Source of the DNA: Burkholderiaceae bacterium 26
Lineage (GTDB): Bacteria > Pseudomonadota > Gammaproteobacteria > Burkholderiales > Burkholderiaceae
NCBI GenBank assembly: GCA_000955795.1
Contig: JYOB01000010.1
Location: forward strand, 478,562-542,561
Direction of reading: 5' to 3'
DNA length: 64,000 nucleotides
In this document: piece after piece, positions 8,510-17,931 of the stretch
Layout: each line of letters begins with the position of its first letter
Position numbering within the stretch: position 1 is the first letter of the stretch
The notes under the pieces: model-generated
Databases searched by the model: none
Told to the model about the DNA's origin: nothing
Seen by the model: the letters and a program-made list of their open reading frames with translations, nothing else
Program-made: the position numbers and the translations under genes

Positions 8510-10375
8510 TCAGCCGAGCTCCTCGATACGTTTGCCGGCGAGCGCCTTGCGAATGCCGCGGTCCATGCGGCGCGCGGCGAATTCGTCGGTGCCGTGCGAC
8601 AGGGCATCCACGGCGTCCTTGATAGCGCGGTGGTCGTCGCCCTGCATGGTGATGCGCAGCGCGGCAATTTCGGTGTCGATGGCGGCGCGCTCCTCGGGCG
8701 ACAGCAGATCGCCATCGGCCGCCAGCGCTTGCGACAGCGCCTCAAGCAAGCGCTCGCCTTCAACGCGCTCTTCCGCCAGCGCACGACGGCGCATGTCGTC
8801 TTCGGCGGATTGGAAACCTTCCTGCAACATGCGGGCGACATCGTCATCGGCCAGACCGTACGACGGCTTCACGGCAATCGACGCTTCCACGCCCGACACC
8901 GTTTCGCGTGCCGCCACCGACAGCAAGCCATCGGCATCCACCTGATACGTCACGCGAATGCGCGCGGCGCCGGCCACCATCGGAGGGATGCCGCGCAACT
9001 CGAAACGCGCCAGCGAACGGCAATCGCTCGCCAGTTCACGCTCGCCCTGCAGCACGTGGATCGCCATAGCCGTCTGGCCGTCTTTGAACGTGGTGAACTC
9101 CTGCGCACGCGCGACGGGAATCGTGCTGTTGCGCGGGATGATCTTCTCGACCAGGCCGCCCATCGTCTCGACGCCCAGCGACAACGGGATCACGTCGAGC
9201 AGCAGCCAGTCTTCACCCGGCGCACGGTTACCGGCCAGCAGGTTGGCCTGCATGGCTGCACCGATAGCGACCACTTGGTCCGGATCGAGGTTCGTGAGCG
9301 GCGTCTGGCCAAACAGCTGGCCAACGGCACGGCGGATGATCGGCATGCGCGTCGCACCCCCGACCAGCACCACGCCCTTTACCTCTTCGACCGTCACGCC
9401 CGCATCGCGCAGCGCGCGGCGCACAGGCGACAGCGTCTTCTGCACCAGATTGGCCGTCAGTTCGCCAAAGGTCTCTGCCGTCAGCACGAGGTGCACGGTC
9501 TCGCCACTGGAAAGCATCGCGTCAATCTCGGTGCTGTCGGCGGTGGAGAGCCATTCCTTGGCGGCGCGTGCCTTGTTCAGCAGCAGGCGCGTGTCTTCGG
9601 CAGAGAGCGGTTGCAGACCGGCTTGCTCGACGATCCAGCAGACGATGCGCTGGTCGAAATCGTCACCGCCGAGCGCGGAGTCGCCGCCCGTCGACATCAC
9701 CTCGAACACGCCCTTGGTGAGCTTGAGCACCGAGATGTCGAACGTACCGCCACCCAGGTCATACACCGCGTAAATGCCTTCGGCGGCATTGTCCAGGCCA
9801 TAGGCGATGGCGGCGGCGGTCGGCTCGTTCAGCAGGCGCAGCACGTTCAGGCCGGCGAGCTTGGCCGCGTCCTTGGTGGCTTGGCGCTGCGCATCGTCAA
9901 AGTACGCGGGCACGGTGATGACGGCGCCGACGAGCTCATCGCCGAGCGTGTCTTCGGCGCGCTGGCGCAGCGTGGCGAGAATCTCCGCCGACACTTCCAC
10001 CGGGCTCTTCACACCGGCCACGGTCTTCAACTGCACCATGCCGGGCGCGTCGACAAAGTCGTACGGCGTGTTCTCGATGTGGGCGACATCCTTCAGGCCG
10101 CGCCCCATGAAGCGCTTGACCGAGATGATGGTGTTCTTCGGGTCACGCACGGCTTCGGCCTGCGCCTTGTAGCCAATTTGCGCGCCGCCCGTGGCCAGAT
10201 AGCGCACCACGGAGGGCAGCAGCGGGCGGCCCTGATCATCGGGCAGCACTTCCGGCACGCTGCTGCGCACGGAGGCCACCAGCGAGTTGGTCGTGCCCAG
10301 GTCGATGCCCACCGCCAGACGGCGCTGGTGCGGTGCGGGCGATTCGCCAGGTTCGGAAATCTGCAGTAAAGCCAT
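8510..10375 (-). CDS. hscA: Fe-S assembly Hsp70 chaperone HscA
   Basis: 621 aa, standard HscA length. The ATPase domain begins with [10 protein letters not shown] near residues 22-31 and contains the [14 protein letters not shown] phosphate loop and [11 protein letters not shown]. The substrate-binding domain occupies the last third, with a helical lid. HscA, stimulated by HscB, binds the LPPVK motif of IscU and drives cluster transfer. The ATG at 10373-10375 (MALLQIS) was chosen over the 17-codon upstream extension because that extension matches no family start. Confidence 0.97.
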   Translation of the reverse strand: MALLQISEPGESPAPHQRRLAVGIDLGTTNSLVASVRSSVPEVLPDDQGRPLLPSVVRYLATGGAQIGYKAQAEAVRDPKNTIISVKRFMGRGLKDVAHIENTPYDFVDAPGMVQLKTVAGVKSPVEVSAEILATLRQRAEDTLGDELVGAVITVPAYFDDAQRQATKDAAKLAGLNVLRLLNEPTAAAIAYGLDNAAEGIYAVYDLGGGTFDISVLKLTKGVFEVMSTGGDSALGGDDFDQRIVCWIVEQAGLQPLSAEDTRLLLNKARAAKEWLSTADSTEIDAMLSSGETVHLVLTAETFGELTANLVQKTLSPVRRALRDAGVTVEEVKGVVLVGGATRMPIIRRAVGQLFGQTPLTNLDPDQVVAIGAAMQANLLAGNRAPGEDWLLLDVIPLSLGVETMGGLVEKIIPRNSTIPVARAQEFTTFKDGQTAMAIHVLQGERELASDCRSLARFELRGIPPMVAGAARIRVTYQVDADGLLSVAARETVSGVEASIAVKPSYGLADDDVARMLQEGFQSAEDDMRRRALAEERVEGERLLEALSQALAADGDLLSPEERAAIDTEIAALRITMQGDDHRAIKDAVDALSHGTDEFAARRMDRGIRKALAGKRIEELG

Positions 10376-10444
10376 GGGGATGTCTCGATTGCGCGGATGG
10401 GCTGCCTGCCGAGGCAAACCCAACATTGTCGCAAATTCTGGGTT

Positions 10445-10984
10445 CTAGTCTTCCAGCCGGTCGATGGCCTCGGCGGTATCGCGTTCGATCTTTTCGATGA
10501 ACATCAATTGGCGCACGGCATCCGCTGCGGCTGCGGTGTTGCCCTCGCCATTGAGCAGGCCGGACAGCGCCTGATAGCGGGTACGTTTTTCCTTGCGCAG
10601 CATGCCAAGCAAACCGTCCAACGCATCGACGTTGCGCTCCGCCTTGGCATCGCCCAGCGCTTCGCGCCATTCCATTTGCTGCATCAGAAACGCGGCCGGC
10701 ATGGCGGTATTGTTCTCGGCTTGCACGTCGATACCACGCAGGTGCAACAGATACGTCGCCCGTTTGAGCGGGTCACGCAGCGTCTGATACGCCTCGTTGG
10801 CGCGCGTGGCCCATTGCATGGCGACGCGGCGTTCGGCGTCGCCTGCGTGGGCATAGCGATCCGGATGCGCCTGCGACTGCACGGTGCGGTACGCAGCGTT
10901 CAGCGCGTCGTCGTCGACCTCGAAGTGCTCGGGCAGACCAAAGAGGGAAAAATGCGTCGTGTTCGCTGACAAGCCGGAATTCAT
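10445..10984 (-). CDS. hscB: Fe-S assembly J-domain co-chaperone HscB
   Basis: 179 aa. An N-terminal J domain with the HPD motif at residues 40-42 (HPDRY) stimulates HscA ATPase; the C-terminal three-helix part ([15 protein letters not shown]...) binds IscU. It lies 69 bases upstream of hscA in the same operon. The ATG at 10982-10984 ([18 protein letters not shown]) fits the family start. Confidence 0.96.
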   Translation of the reverse strand: MNSGLSANTTHFSLFGLPEHFEVDDDALNAAYRTVQSQAHPDRYAHAGDAERRVAMQWATRANEAYQTLRDPLKRATYLLHLRGIDVQAENNTAMPAAFLMQQMEWREALGDAKAERNVDALDGLLGMLRKEKRTRYQALSGLLNGEGNTAAAADAVRQLMFIEKIERDTAEAIDRLED

Positions 10985-11018
10985 GAATAAAAAAAGCGGC
11001 CGCGCCGCCTCGTGTTCC

Positions 11019-11219
11019 TCATTCGACCGGTTCACCCCGATCGCACTTCAGGCATTCCACAACCGCGCCGATCTTGCTGGCGCGCCCGGCTTCGGTTTCA
11101 GTCCAGGGCCGCAACTGCCAAGGCGGATCGTGGCGCATGTGCTGCCCATGTCCGCAAGCGAGACGGGCGACCCAGTGGCCCTCCTCGTCCCGCTCGAAAC
11201 CGACAATCGCCTGCTTCAA
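11019..11219 (-). CDS. DUF3565 small zinc-ribbon-like protein
   Basis: 66 aa with [25 protein letters not shown] followed by [11 protein letters not shown] in shorter form; the spaced ACGH and CLKC pairs could hold a metal. It matches the DUF3565 family as I recall it. The frame starts with TTG (11217-11219), 10 bases after the iscA stop, with only a weak GGGG ribosome binding site. It sits inside the isc operon between iscA and hscB, an unusual place for a non-isc gene. Function unknown; a role in Fe-S assembly or metal sensing is possible from context only. Confidence 0.8.
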   Translation of the reverse strand: MKQAIVGFERDEEGHWVARLACGHGQHMRHDPPWQLRPWTETEAGRASKIGAVVECLKCDRGEPVE

Positions 11220-11229
11220 TGCGCCCCGC

Positions 11230-11550
11230 TCACACGCGGAACGACTCGCCGCAGCCGCACTCGTCCTTCACGTTCGGGTTGTTGAAGCGGAAACCTTCGT
11301 TCAGCCCTTCTCGCGCGTAGTCCAGCTCGGTGCCGTCGATGTACGGCAAGCTCTTCGGATCGACGATCACCTTGACGCCGTTGGATTCGAAGACCTGGTC
11401 TTCGGCGGCGATGTCATCCGCGTACTCGAGCTTGTATGCCAGGCCCGAACAGCCCGTGGTCTTCACGCCCACGCGCAGGCCCACGCCCTTGCCACGGCGG
11501 GTCAGGTAGCGGGAAACGTGCTGCGCGGCCTTGTCGGTCAGGGTGATCAT
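11230..11550 (-). CDS. iscA: A-type Fe-S carrier IscA
   Basis: 106 aa with the three A-type cysteines at 34 ([10 protein letters not shown]), 98 and 100 (DECGCGESF). IscA accepts iron or clusters and passes them to apoproteins. The ATG at 11548-11550 ([16 protein letters not shown]) is the standard start; the frame extends 10 codons further without support. It follows iscU by 26 bases. Confidence 0.96.
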   Translation of the reverse strand: MITLTDKAAQHVSRYLTRRGKGVGLRVGVKTTGCSGLAYKLEYADDIAAEDQVFESNGVKVIVDPKSLPYIDGTELDYAREGLNEGFRFNNPNVKDECGCGESFRV

Positions 11551-11576
11551 GCTGCGTCCTTTCTGTCCAATCCGGC

Positions 11577-11978
11577 TCAAGCAGCCTTCTGCTCGGTCGA
11601 GCCGTGCTTTTCCTTGTAGTCGGCCACGGCTGCCTTGATGGCGTCTTCGGCCAGGATCGAGCAGTGGATCTTCACCGGCGGCAACGCCAGCTCTTCAGCG
11701 ATGGCCGTGTTGCGGATTTCCAGCGCTTGATCCAGCGTCTTGCCCTTCACCCACTCCGTCACCAGCGACGAAGAAGCAATGGCAGAACCGCAGCCGTAGG
11801 TCTTGAACTTTGCGTCTTCAATCACGCCCTGCTCGTTGACCTTGATCTGCAGCTTCATCACGTCGCCGCAAGCCGGCGCGCCGACCATGCCGGTACCGAC
11901 CGTGTCGTCGCCCTTCTCGAACGAACCGACGTTGCGCGGGTTTTCGTAATGGTCCAGAACTTGGTTGCTGTAAGACAT
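11577..11978 (-). CDS. iscU: Fe-S cluster scaffold IscU
   Basis: 133 aa. Cluster ligands Cys37, Asp39, Cys63, His105 and Cys106 are all present, and the LPPVK motif (residues 99-103) recognised by HscA precedes the last pair. IscU builds [2Fe-2S] and [4Fe-4S] clusters from sulfur delivered by IscS. It lies 59 bases after iscS. Confidence 0.98.
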   Translation of the reverse strand: MSYSNQVLDHYENPRNVGSFEKGDDTVGTGMVGAPACGDVMKLQIKVNEQGVIEDAKFKTYGCGSAIASSSLVTEWVKGKTLDQALEIRNTAIAEELALPPVKIHCSILAEDAIKAAVADYKEKHGSTEQKAA

Positions 11979-12037
11979 TTCACACCTCTTTCAATCGTTG
12001 GCTGGCGCGGGGGCGCCGTTGTTCTCAAACGCCGCGC

Positions 12038-13255
12038 TTAGTGCGCCGCCCATTGAATGCTGTTCAGATCCACGCCGTCCTTGTACATCTCCCACAGCGG
12101 AGACAGGTCGCGCAGCTTGCCGATCTTGTTCTTGAGCAGTTCGACCACGTAGTCCACTTCTTCTTCCGTGGTGAAGCGGCCGACCGTGAAGCGGATCGAA
12201 CTGTGCGCCAGTTCGTCGTTGCGGCCCAGCGCACGCAGCACGTACGAAGGTTCCAGCGATGCCGACGTACAGGCCGAGCCGGACGACACGGCAACGTCCT
12301 TGATGGCCATGATCAGCGACTCGCCTTCGACAAAGTTGAAGCTGATGTTGAGGTTGTGCGGCACGCGGGCTTCCATGTCGCCGTTCACATACACCTCTTC
12401 CATCGTGTTCAGGCCGCGATACAAGCGGTCACGCAGCATGCGGATGCGCTCGTTCTCGGTCGCCATTTCTTCCTTGGCAATGCGGAAGGCCTCGCCCATG
12501 CCGACAATCTGATGCGTAGCCAGCGTGCCCGAACGCATGCCGCGCTCGTGGCCACCGCCGTGCATCTGCGCTTCGATGCGGATACGCGGCTTGCGGCGCA
12601 CATACAGCGCACCGATGCCCTTCGGCCCATATGTCTTGTGGGCCGAGAACGACATCAAGTCGACCTTCAGCTTCTGCAGGTCGATGCCCACCTTCCCGGT
12701 GGCCTGCGCGGCATCCACGTGGAAGATCACGCCCTTTTCGCGGCAGATCTCGCCGAGCTGCTCGATGTCCTGAACCACGCCGATTTCGTTGTTCACCATC
12801 ATCACCGACGCAAGAATGGTGTCGGGGCGAATGGCTTGCTTGAAGACTTCAATATCGATCAGGCCGTTGTCCTTCACGTCCAGATACGTCACTTCGAAAC
12901 CCTGGCGCTCCAGTTCACGCGTCGTGTCCAGCACAGCCTTGTGCTCGGTCTTCACGGTGATGATGTGCTTGCCCTTGCTGCTGTAGAAGTTGGCAGCGCC
13001 CTTGATGGCAAGGTTGTCGGACTCGGTAGCACCAGACGTCCAGACGATTTCGCGCGGGTCAGCGTTCACCAGCGCTGCAACCTGCTCGCGCGCGGTCTCG
13101 ACGGCCTTCTCGGCTTCCCAGCCAAACGGGTGGCTGCGCGAAGCAGGATTGCCGAAGCTCTCGCGCAGGTACGGGATCATCTTGTCGACCACGCGCGGAT
13201 CCACCGGCGTCGTCGCGGAATAGTCCATGTAGATGGGAAGTTGCGGGGTGCTCAT
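12038..13255 (-). CDS. iscS: Cysteine desulfurase IscS
   Basis: 405 aa. It removes sulfur from L-cysteine to give alanine and an enzyme persulfide. The PLP lysine is Lys207 in [12 protein letters not shown] and the persulfide-carrying cysteine is Cys329 in [10 protein letters not shown]. IscS also feeds tRNA thiolation. It is the second gene of the isc operon, 74 bases after iscR. Confidence 0.98.
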   Translation of the reverse strand: MSTPQLPIYMDYSATTPVDPRVVDKMIPYLRESFGNPASRSHPFGWEAEKAVETAREQVAALVNADPREIVWTSGATESDNLAIKGAANFYSSKGKHIITVKTEHKAVLDTTRELERQGFEVTYLDVKDNGLIDIEVFKQAIRPDTILASVMMVNNEIGVVQDIEQLGEICREKGVIFHVDAAQATGKVGIDLQKLKVDLMSFSAHKTYGPKGIGALYVRRKPRIRIEAQMHGGGHERGMRSGTLATHQIVGMGEAFRIAKEEMATENERIRMLRDRLYRGLNTMEEVYVNGDMEARVPHNLNISFNFVEGESLIMAIKDVAVSSGSACTSASLEPSYVLRALGRNDELAHSSIRFTVGRFTTEEEVDYVVELLKNKIGKLRDLSPLWEMYKDGVDLNSIQWAAH

Positions 13256-13329
13256 ATCTTGTCTGCCTTGTGTGGGGGGCGATGTTCTTGTGTGGGGCTG
13301 GCGTCGTGGCCAGCCTCACGCTGACGCAA

Positions 13330-13923
13330 TCACGACTGCGCCAGGCTGAAAACGGAGTTGACCAGCGGCGCTCGCTTGACGGGCTCGGCGGCCACCGACG
13401 TGGCGGCGGGCGTGTCGACCGCCCGTGCGCGTGTCGGCGTACGTTCACGGCGGGCCGGACGCGCTTCACGCATGTCCTGGATCACTTCAGGCTGACGTTC
13501 GCGTTGCTGATCGACCAGATTCTGCAGCGACACCGAATCGAGATACTCGACCATCTTCTGATTGAGCGTGGCCCACAGGTCGTGCGTCATGCAGCGGCCC
13601 GTGTGACCGCCAACATGCTCTTCGCCGCCGCAGTTGCCCTTTCCGCCGCACTGGGTGGCGTCCAGCGGCTCGTCCACGGCGATGATGATGTCGGCAACGG
13701 TAACGTCGCCGGCACGGCGCGCGAGGCTGTAGCCGCCGCCCGGCCCGCGCACACTTTCCACGATTTCGTGGCGGCGCAGTTTGCCGAAGAGCTGCTCCAG
13801 ATACGACAGCGAAATCTTCTGACGCTGGCTGATGCCAGCCAGCGTGACCGGACCCTGCTCTTGGCGCAGCGCCAAGTCAATCATGGCGGTGACCGCGAAG
13901 CGGCCTTTGGTGGTCAATCTCAT
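13330..13923 (-). CDS. iscR: Fe-S cluster-responsive Rrf2 regulator IscR
   Basis: 197 aa. An N-terminal winged helix (MRLTTKGRFAVTAMIDLAL... and GPGGGYSLAR) binds DNA; Cys92, Cys98, Cys111 and His114 are the likely [2Fe-2S] ligands. The third Cys is seven residues further along than in E. coli IscR (92, 98, 104, 107) owing to a longer Gly/His-containing loop. A basic Arg/Ala-rich tail of about 40 residues follows the core. Holo-IscR should repress its own operon through the two sites just upstream. I chose the ATG at 13921-13923 because the upstream extension runs through those sites. Confidence 0.95.
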   Translation of the reverse strand: MRLTTKGRFAVTAMIDLALRQEQGPVTLAGISQRQKISLSYLEQLFGKLRRHEIVESVRGPGGGYSLARRAGDVTVADIIIAVDEPLDATQCGGKGNCGGEEHVGGHTGRCMTHDLWATLNQKMVEYLDSVSLQNLVDQQRERQPEVIQDMREARPARRERTPTRARAVDTPAATSVAAEPVKRAPLVNSVFSLAQS

Positions 13924-13935
13924 GGCGTCGGGGAA

Positions 13936-13988
13936 ATACCTGATCGTTTTGCTCAAGTATAAAGGAACCCGACAAAATCGGTCAACTA
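13936..13988 (-). promoter_or_regulatory. isc operon promoter overlapped by two IscR-type (type 1) sites
   Basis: On the minus strand a -35 TTGACC (13980-13985) and a -10 TATACT (13956-13961) are 18 bp apart. Site A (13936-13960) is an imperfect palindrome with arms ATACTTGA and TCAGGTAT and covers the -10. Site B (13966-13988), with GTTGACC...GTCGGG, covers the -35. Both resemble the type 1 IscR motif (ATASTTGAC...AGTCGGGTAT), and two such sites also occur at the E. coli iscR promoter. Confidence 0.7.
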
Positions 13989-14230
13989 AGGCGTCGGGGG
14001 ATTCCGCGTCGCAGCAAGGGGATTTGCAGAGCCTGAAAAACGGGGTGGCTACGCGGCAGGCCGTATTGTGGACTAAAACAATCAACCACGTTCGATAGGG
14101 CTATCACGCCGCTCCCGCAACGCAACTGGCGCGCCGAGCGCGCAGGCGGCGTCACTACGGGTTTTTCCTTATGCGGTGGAAAGCGCAATTTCATTGACTT
14201 CTGTTACGCGGTAGCCGAGACTGTCAGATA
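13989..14230. other. Spacer between divergent isc and rbs operons
   Basis: Upstream part of a 423-bp divergent intergenic region. I see no gene here. Open frames running through it are upstream extensions of iscR or rbsB. A promoter for rbsBACRK presumably lies near the operator at 14231, but no convincing -35/-10 pair stands out. Confidence 0.6.
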
Positions 14231-14244
14231 CGCAAACGTTTGCG
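14231..14244. promoter_or_regulatory. LacI-type operator of the ribose operon
   Basis: CGCAAACGTTTGCG is a perfect 14-bp palindrome with the central AACGTT characteristic of LacI/RbsR-family operators. It lies 103 bases before rbsB, and the LacI-family gene rbsR is in the same operon, so RbsR is the likely binder. Confidence 0.75.
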
Positions 14245-14346
14245 AAGAGCGAGGCGCGATTGCCCTTAGGAATGCCTTACGGCATGAAGCAGCAACGACG
14301 CCCGCATCCACCCGCCCCAGATAGGCCTCTTCCTGGAGGAGACACC

Positions 14347-15306
14347 ATGGATATCCGCCGTCGCCGCGCCCTGAAAATTGGCGCGGGCTCTGCCGTAGCT
14401 GCCGCTCTGCCGTTCCCGTTTTCGCTGGCGTACGCCGCCAACCAGCCACCCAAAGTGGCGCTGGTAATGAAGTCGCTCGCCAACGAGTTCTTCCTGACCA
14501 TGGAGAACGGCGCCCGCAAGCATCAGAAGGACCACGCGTCGGAGTACTCGCTGCTGACCAACGGCATTCGCGACGAAACCGACACCGCCGGCCAGATCCG
14601 CCTGGTCGAGCAGATGATCGTCGCGCGTGTGGATGCGCTGGTGCTGGCGCCGGCCGACTCCAAGGCATTGGTGCCGGTGGTCAAAAAGGCCGTGGACGCA
14701 GGCATTCTTGTCATCAACATCGACAATCGGCTGGACCCGGCGGCGCTCAAGGAGAAAGGGCTCAACGTGCCCTTCGTGGGGCCGGACAACCGCAAGGGCG
14801 CGCGACTCGTGGGCGACTTCGTTGCCAAGTCGCTCAAGCCGGGCGATGCCGTGGGCATTATTGAAGGCATTCCGACCACAACGAACGCCCAGCAGCGCAC
14901 CGCTGGCTTCAAGGACGCGGCCGAAGCCGCCAAGCTGAAGATCGCGGGGGTGCAATCGGGCGAATGGGAAATCGACAAGGGCAACAAGGTGGCGGCCGCC
15001 ATGCTGCGCTCGGAGCCTGACCTGAAGGCGCTGCTGTGCGGCAACGACAACATGGCCATCGGCGCCGTCTCGGCGGTGCGCGCGGCGGGCAAGCTGGGCA
15101 AAGTGCTGATTGGTGGCTATGACAACATCGACGCCATCAAGGCCATGCTGGCGGATGGGCGTGTCGTTGCCACTGCTGATCAGCACGCCGATCAGCAAGC
15201 CGTCTACGGCATCGAGACCGCCCTGAAAGCGCTGGCCGCCAAGACGCCGCAGGCGAAGCTGTCGGGTGTCGTCGAGACGCCAGTCAACCTCGTCACGCGC
15301 ACGTAA
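14347..15306 (+). CDS. rbsB: Ribose ABC transporter periplasmic binding protein
   Basis: 319 aa. A basic N-terminus with MDIRRRRALKIGAG and a hydrophobic stretch ending AYA suggests export, perhaps by the Tat route because of the consecutive arginines before LK. The mature part is a type 1 periplasmic binding fold: VALVMKSLANEFF, APADSKALVPVVKKA, VINIDNRLD, FVGPDNRKGA and GGYDNIDAIKAML. It delivers ribose (or a similar sugar) to RbsA/RbsC. GGAGGAGA precedes the ATG by six bases. It is the first gene of the cluster. Confidence 0.9.
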   Translation: MDIRRRRALKIGAGSAVAAALPFPFSLAYAANQPPKVALVMKSLANEFFLTMENGARKHQKDHASEYSLLTNGIRDETDTAGQIRLVEQMIVARVDALVLAPADSKALVPVVKKAVDAGILVINIDNRLDPAALKEKGLNVPFVGPDNRKGARLVGDFVAKSLKPGDAVGIIEGIPTTTNAQQRTAGFKDAAEAAKLKIAGVQSGEWEIDKGNKVAAAMLRSEPDLKALLCGNDNMAIGAVSAVRAAGKLGKVLIGGYDNIDAIKAMLADGRVVATADQHADQQAVYGIETALKALAAKTPQAKLSGVVETPVNLVTRT

Positions 15307-15335
15307 CGCGCCAGACAGGCAAGCCGCCGCCAGCC

Positions 15336-16916
15336 ATGTCTGCCGCTCAAGAACCGCGCCCGCCGCTGCTGCGCGTCTCCGCCGTCAGCAAGCACTACGC
15401 CGCCCCCGTGCTGCGAGATATCGATCTCGACGTGCACGCGGGCGAGGTGCTTGCGCTCACGGGGGAGAACGGCGCCGGCAAGAGCACGCTCTCCAAGATC
15501 CTCTGCGGGCTGGAGACAGCGACCTCGGGTTCCATGACGCTTGGCGGCACACTGTACGCACCCGATTCGCGTAGCGCTGCTGAAGCGCTGGGCGTGCGCA
15601 TGGTGCTGCAGGAGCTGAGCATGGTGCCCACGCTGACGGTGGCCGAGAACCTGTTCCTCGGCGAACTGCCCCGGCGGCTGGGTTTTGTGGACCGTTCTGC
15701 GCTGCGCCATCGGGCCGAACAGGCGCTTGCACGCGTGGGTCTGGACCTCGATCCCTGGACGCCCGTACACAAGCTCGGCATCGGCCACCGGCAGATGATC
15801 GAAATTGCCCGCGCGCTGGCCAGCGCATGCCGGGTGCTCATCCTCGACGAGCCGACGGCGATGCTGAGCGCGCACGAAAGCGCCACGCTGTTCGAGCGCA
15901 TCGACGCGCTACGCCGCGAGGGCGTGGCCATCCTCTATATCTCCCACCGCCTGGACGAACTGGCGCGCATTGCCGATCGGATCGTTGTTCTACGTGACGG
16001 CAAGCTGGTCACCGATGCACCGGCTGCCACGGTCACGCAGGACGCGCTGATCCAGGCAATGGTCGGTCGCGACGTGGCCGCCTCATCCGAAACGCAACGG
16101 GCCGCGCGAGAGCCGTGGGTTGGTGACGGCTCGCCGGCGCTGCGGGTAACCGGCCTGACGCGTGCGCCGGCCGTGCGCGATGTGAGCTTCGAGGTGGCGC
16201 CAGGAGAAATCTTCGGCATCGCCGGCCTGGTCGGTGCGGGCCGCACGGAATTGCTGCGGCTGATCTTCGGGGCGGATCGCGCGGATGCGGGCACCGTCGA
16301 AGTCGGCTCGCCGCTGGCGCCTGTGCGTATCCGCTCGCCTGGCGACGCGGTGCGTTACGGCATCAGCTTGCTCACTGAAGACCGCAAGGACGAAGGCCTG
16401 ATGCTGAACCTGCCCATCGCGACCAACATCGCGCTGGGCAACATGCCAAGCGTCACGAAGCGAGGCTGGCTGCAACCGGCGCGCGAGCGTGCGCTGGCGC
16501 AGCGGCACATCGGCGCATTGCGCGTCCGTTGCGCTGGGCCTGAGCAGCCGGTGGGCGAACTCTCGGGCGGCAATCAGCAGAAGGTAGCGATTGCGCGCTG
16601 GCTGGAGCGCGACACACCCGTGCTGCTGTTCGATGAGCCCACGCGAGGCGTGGATGTCGGCGCCAAGTTCGACATCTACACGCTACTCGACGCGCTGGCC
16701 GCGCGAGGCAAGGCGCTGGTCGTGGTGTCGAGCGATCTGCGCGAACTCATGCAACTGTGTGATCGCATTGGCGTCATGCGCGCCGGGCGGCTCACGCACA
16801 TCTTCCAACGCGACGGCTGGAGCCAGGACGCGCTGCTCGCCGCCGCTTTCGGTGAATCGGGCGAATCCGATTCACGTGCACCTCAATCGCCCTCGGAGAC
16901 CGCAGATGCGCTCTGA
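15336..16916 (+). CDS. rbsA: Ribose ABC transporter ATP-binding protein (two ABC domains)
   Basis: 526 aa. The first ABC cassette has Walker A GENGAGKST at residues 43-51 and Walker B VLILDEPTA. The second has a degenerate P-loop (GLVGAGRTE), the signature LSGGNQQKVAIARWL and Walker B LLFDEPTRGVDVG. Such tandem cassettes with a weak second P-loop are normal for sugar importers of the RbsA/MglA class. The stop overlaps the start of rbsC by 11 bases, indicating translational coupling. Confidence 0.93.
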   Translation: MSAAQEPRPPLLRVSAVSKHYAAPVLRDIDLDVHAGEVLALTGENGAGKSTLSKILCGLETATSGSMTLGGTLYAPDSRSAAEALGVRMVLQELSMVPTLTVAENLFLGELPRRLGFVDRSALRHRAEQALARVGLDLDPWTPVHKLGIGHRQMIEIARALASACRVLILDEPTAMLSAHESATLFERIDALRREGVAILYISHRLDELARIADRIVVLRDGKLVTDAPAATVTQDALIQAMVGRDVAASSETQRAAREPWVGDGSPALRVTGLTRAPAVRDVSFEVAPGEIFGIAGLVGAGRTELLRLIFGADRADAGTVEVGSPLAPVRIRSPGDAVRYGISLLTEDRKDEGLMLNLPIATNIALGNMPSVTKRGWLQPARERALAQRHIGALRVRCAGPEQPVGELSGGNQQKVAIARWLERDTPVLLFDEPTRGVDVGAKFDIYTLLDALAARGKALVVVSSDLRELMQLCDRIGVMRAGRLTHIFQRDGWSQDALLAAAFGESGESDSRAPQSPSETADAL

Positions 16917-17913
16917 TTCAACCCTGCCCCCGACGCCGCCCACACCGGCTGCCGGCACGCGCGCGGCGCTGGGCATGTCGCTTGGCACGATCGGCGGGTT
17001 GCTCGCTGCGCTGGTCGCCATGCTGGTGCTGTTCAGCACGCTGTCGCCGACGTTCTTCTCGCTGCCCACGTTCACCACCATCGCCAACGAGATTCCCGAC
17101 CTGCTGGTGATGGCCGTGGGGATGACGTTCATTCTGATGATCGGCGGCATTGATTTGTCGGTGGGCTCAGTGCTGGCGCTGGCGGCTTCGGTGCTGTCTG
17201 TTGCCATGACCCAGTTGGGCTGGGGCTTGTTGCCGGCGGCGTTGGCAGGCGTGGTGCTGGCAACGGCTGCGGGCATGCTGACCGGCGCGGTCACGGTGCA
17301 CTGGGGTATCCCGTCGTTCATCGTGTCACTGGGCGTGTTGGAAATGGCACGCGGCCTTGCCTACAGCCTCACCGATTCGCGCACCGTGTACATCGGCAGC
17401 GCGGTCGACTGGCTGGCCAATCCCATCGCGCTGGGCATTGCGCCGTCGTTCCTGATTGCGATTGTCATCACGATCATTGGCCAGATCGTGCTGGTGCGCA
17501 CGGTGTTCGGCCGCTACCTCGTGGCTATCGGCACCAATGAAGAAGCCGTACGGCTGGCGGGCGTGAATCCGCGGCCATACAAGGTTGCCGTGTTTGCGCT
17601 GATGGGATTGTTGTCGGGGCTGGCGGCGCTGTTCCAGGTGTCGCGTCTGGAAGCGGCCGATCCGAACGCGGGCGTGGGCATGGAACTGCAGGTGATCGCG
17701 GCCGTGGTGATCGGCGGCACAAGCCTCATGGGTGGGCGCGGCTCGGTCGTGCGCACGCTGTTCGGCGTGCTGATCATCTCGGTGCTCGAATCGGGCCTTG
17801 CACAGATCGGCGCCTCCGAGCCCACCAAACGAATCATCACGGGCGCGGTAATCGTCGCGGCCGTGGTCATGGATACCTATCGCAGCAAGCGCAACCGCAG
17901 CAAGCAACACTAA
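16906..17913 (+). CDS. rbsC: Ribose ABC transporter permease
   Basis: 335 aa inner-membrane protein with about eight to ten hydrophobic segments and the family loop GGIDLSVGSVLALAAS plus a late VIGGTSLMGGRGSV. It forms the channel for RbsA/RbsB. Its ATG lies inside the last codons of rbsA; the frame is open 105 codons upstream only as an rbsA shadow. An N-terminal Pro/Thr-rich cytoplasmic tail of about 25 residues comes first. Confidence 0.93.
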   Translation: MRSDSTLPPTPPTPAAGTRAALGMSLGTIGGLLAALVAMLVLFSTLSPTFFSLPTFTTIANEIPDLLVMAVGMTFILMIGGIDLSVGSVLALAASVLSVAMTQLGWGLLPAALAGVVLATAAGMLTGAVTVHWGIPSFIVSLGVLEMARGLAYSLTDSRTVYIGSAVDWLANPIALGIAPSFLIAIVITIIGQIVLVRTVFGRYLVAIGTNEEAVRLAGVNPRPYKVAVFALMGLLSGLAALFQVSRLEAADPNAGVGMELQVIAAVVIGGTSLMGGRGSVVRTLFGVLIISVLESGLAQIGASEPTKRIITGAVIVAAVVMDTYRSKRNRSKQH

Positions 17914-17931
17914 GAGACAGAGGAGATCGTC

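Noticed and set aside
8483..10369. A 628-codon plus-strand frame opposite hscA
   Set aside because: The minus-strand HscA is complete with all Hsp70 motifs; the opposite frame is a codon-bias artefact.
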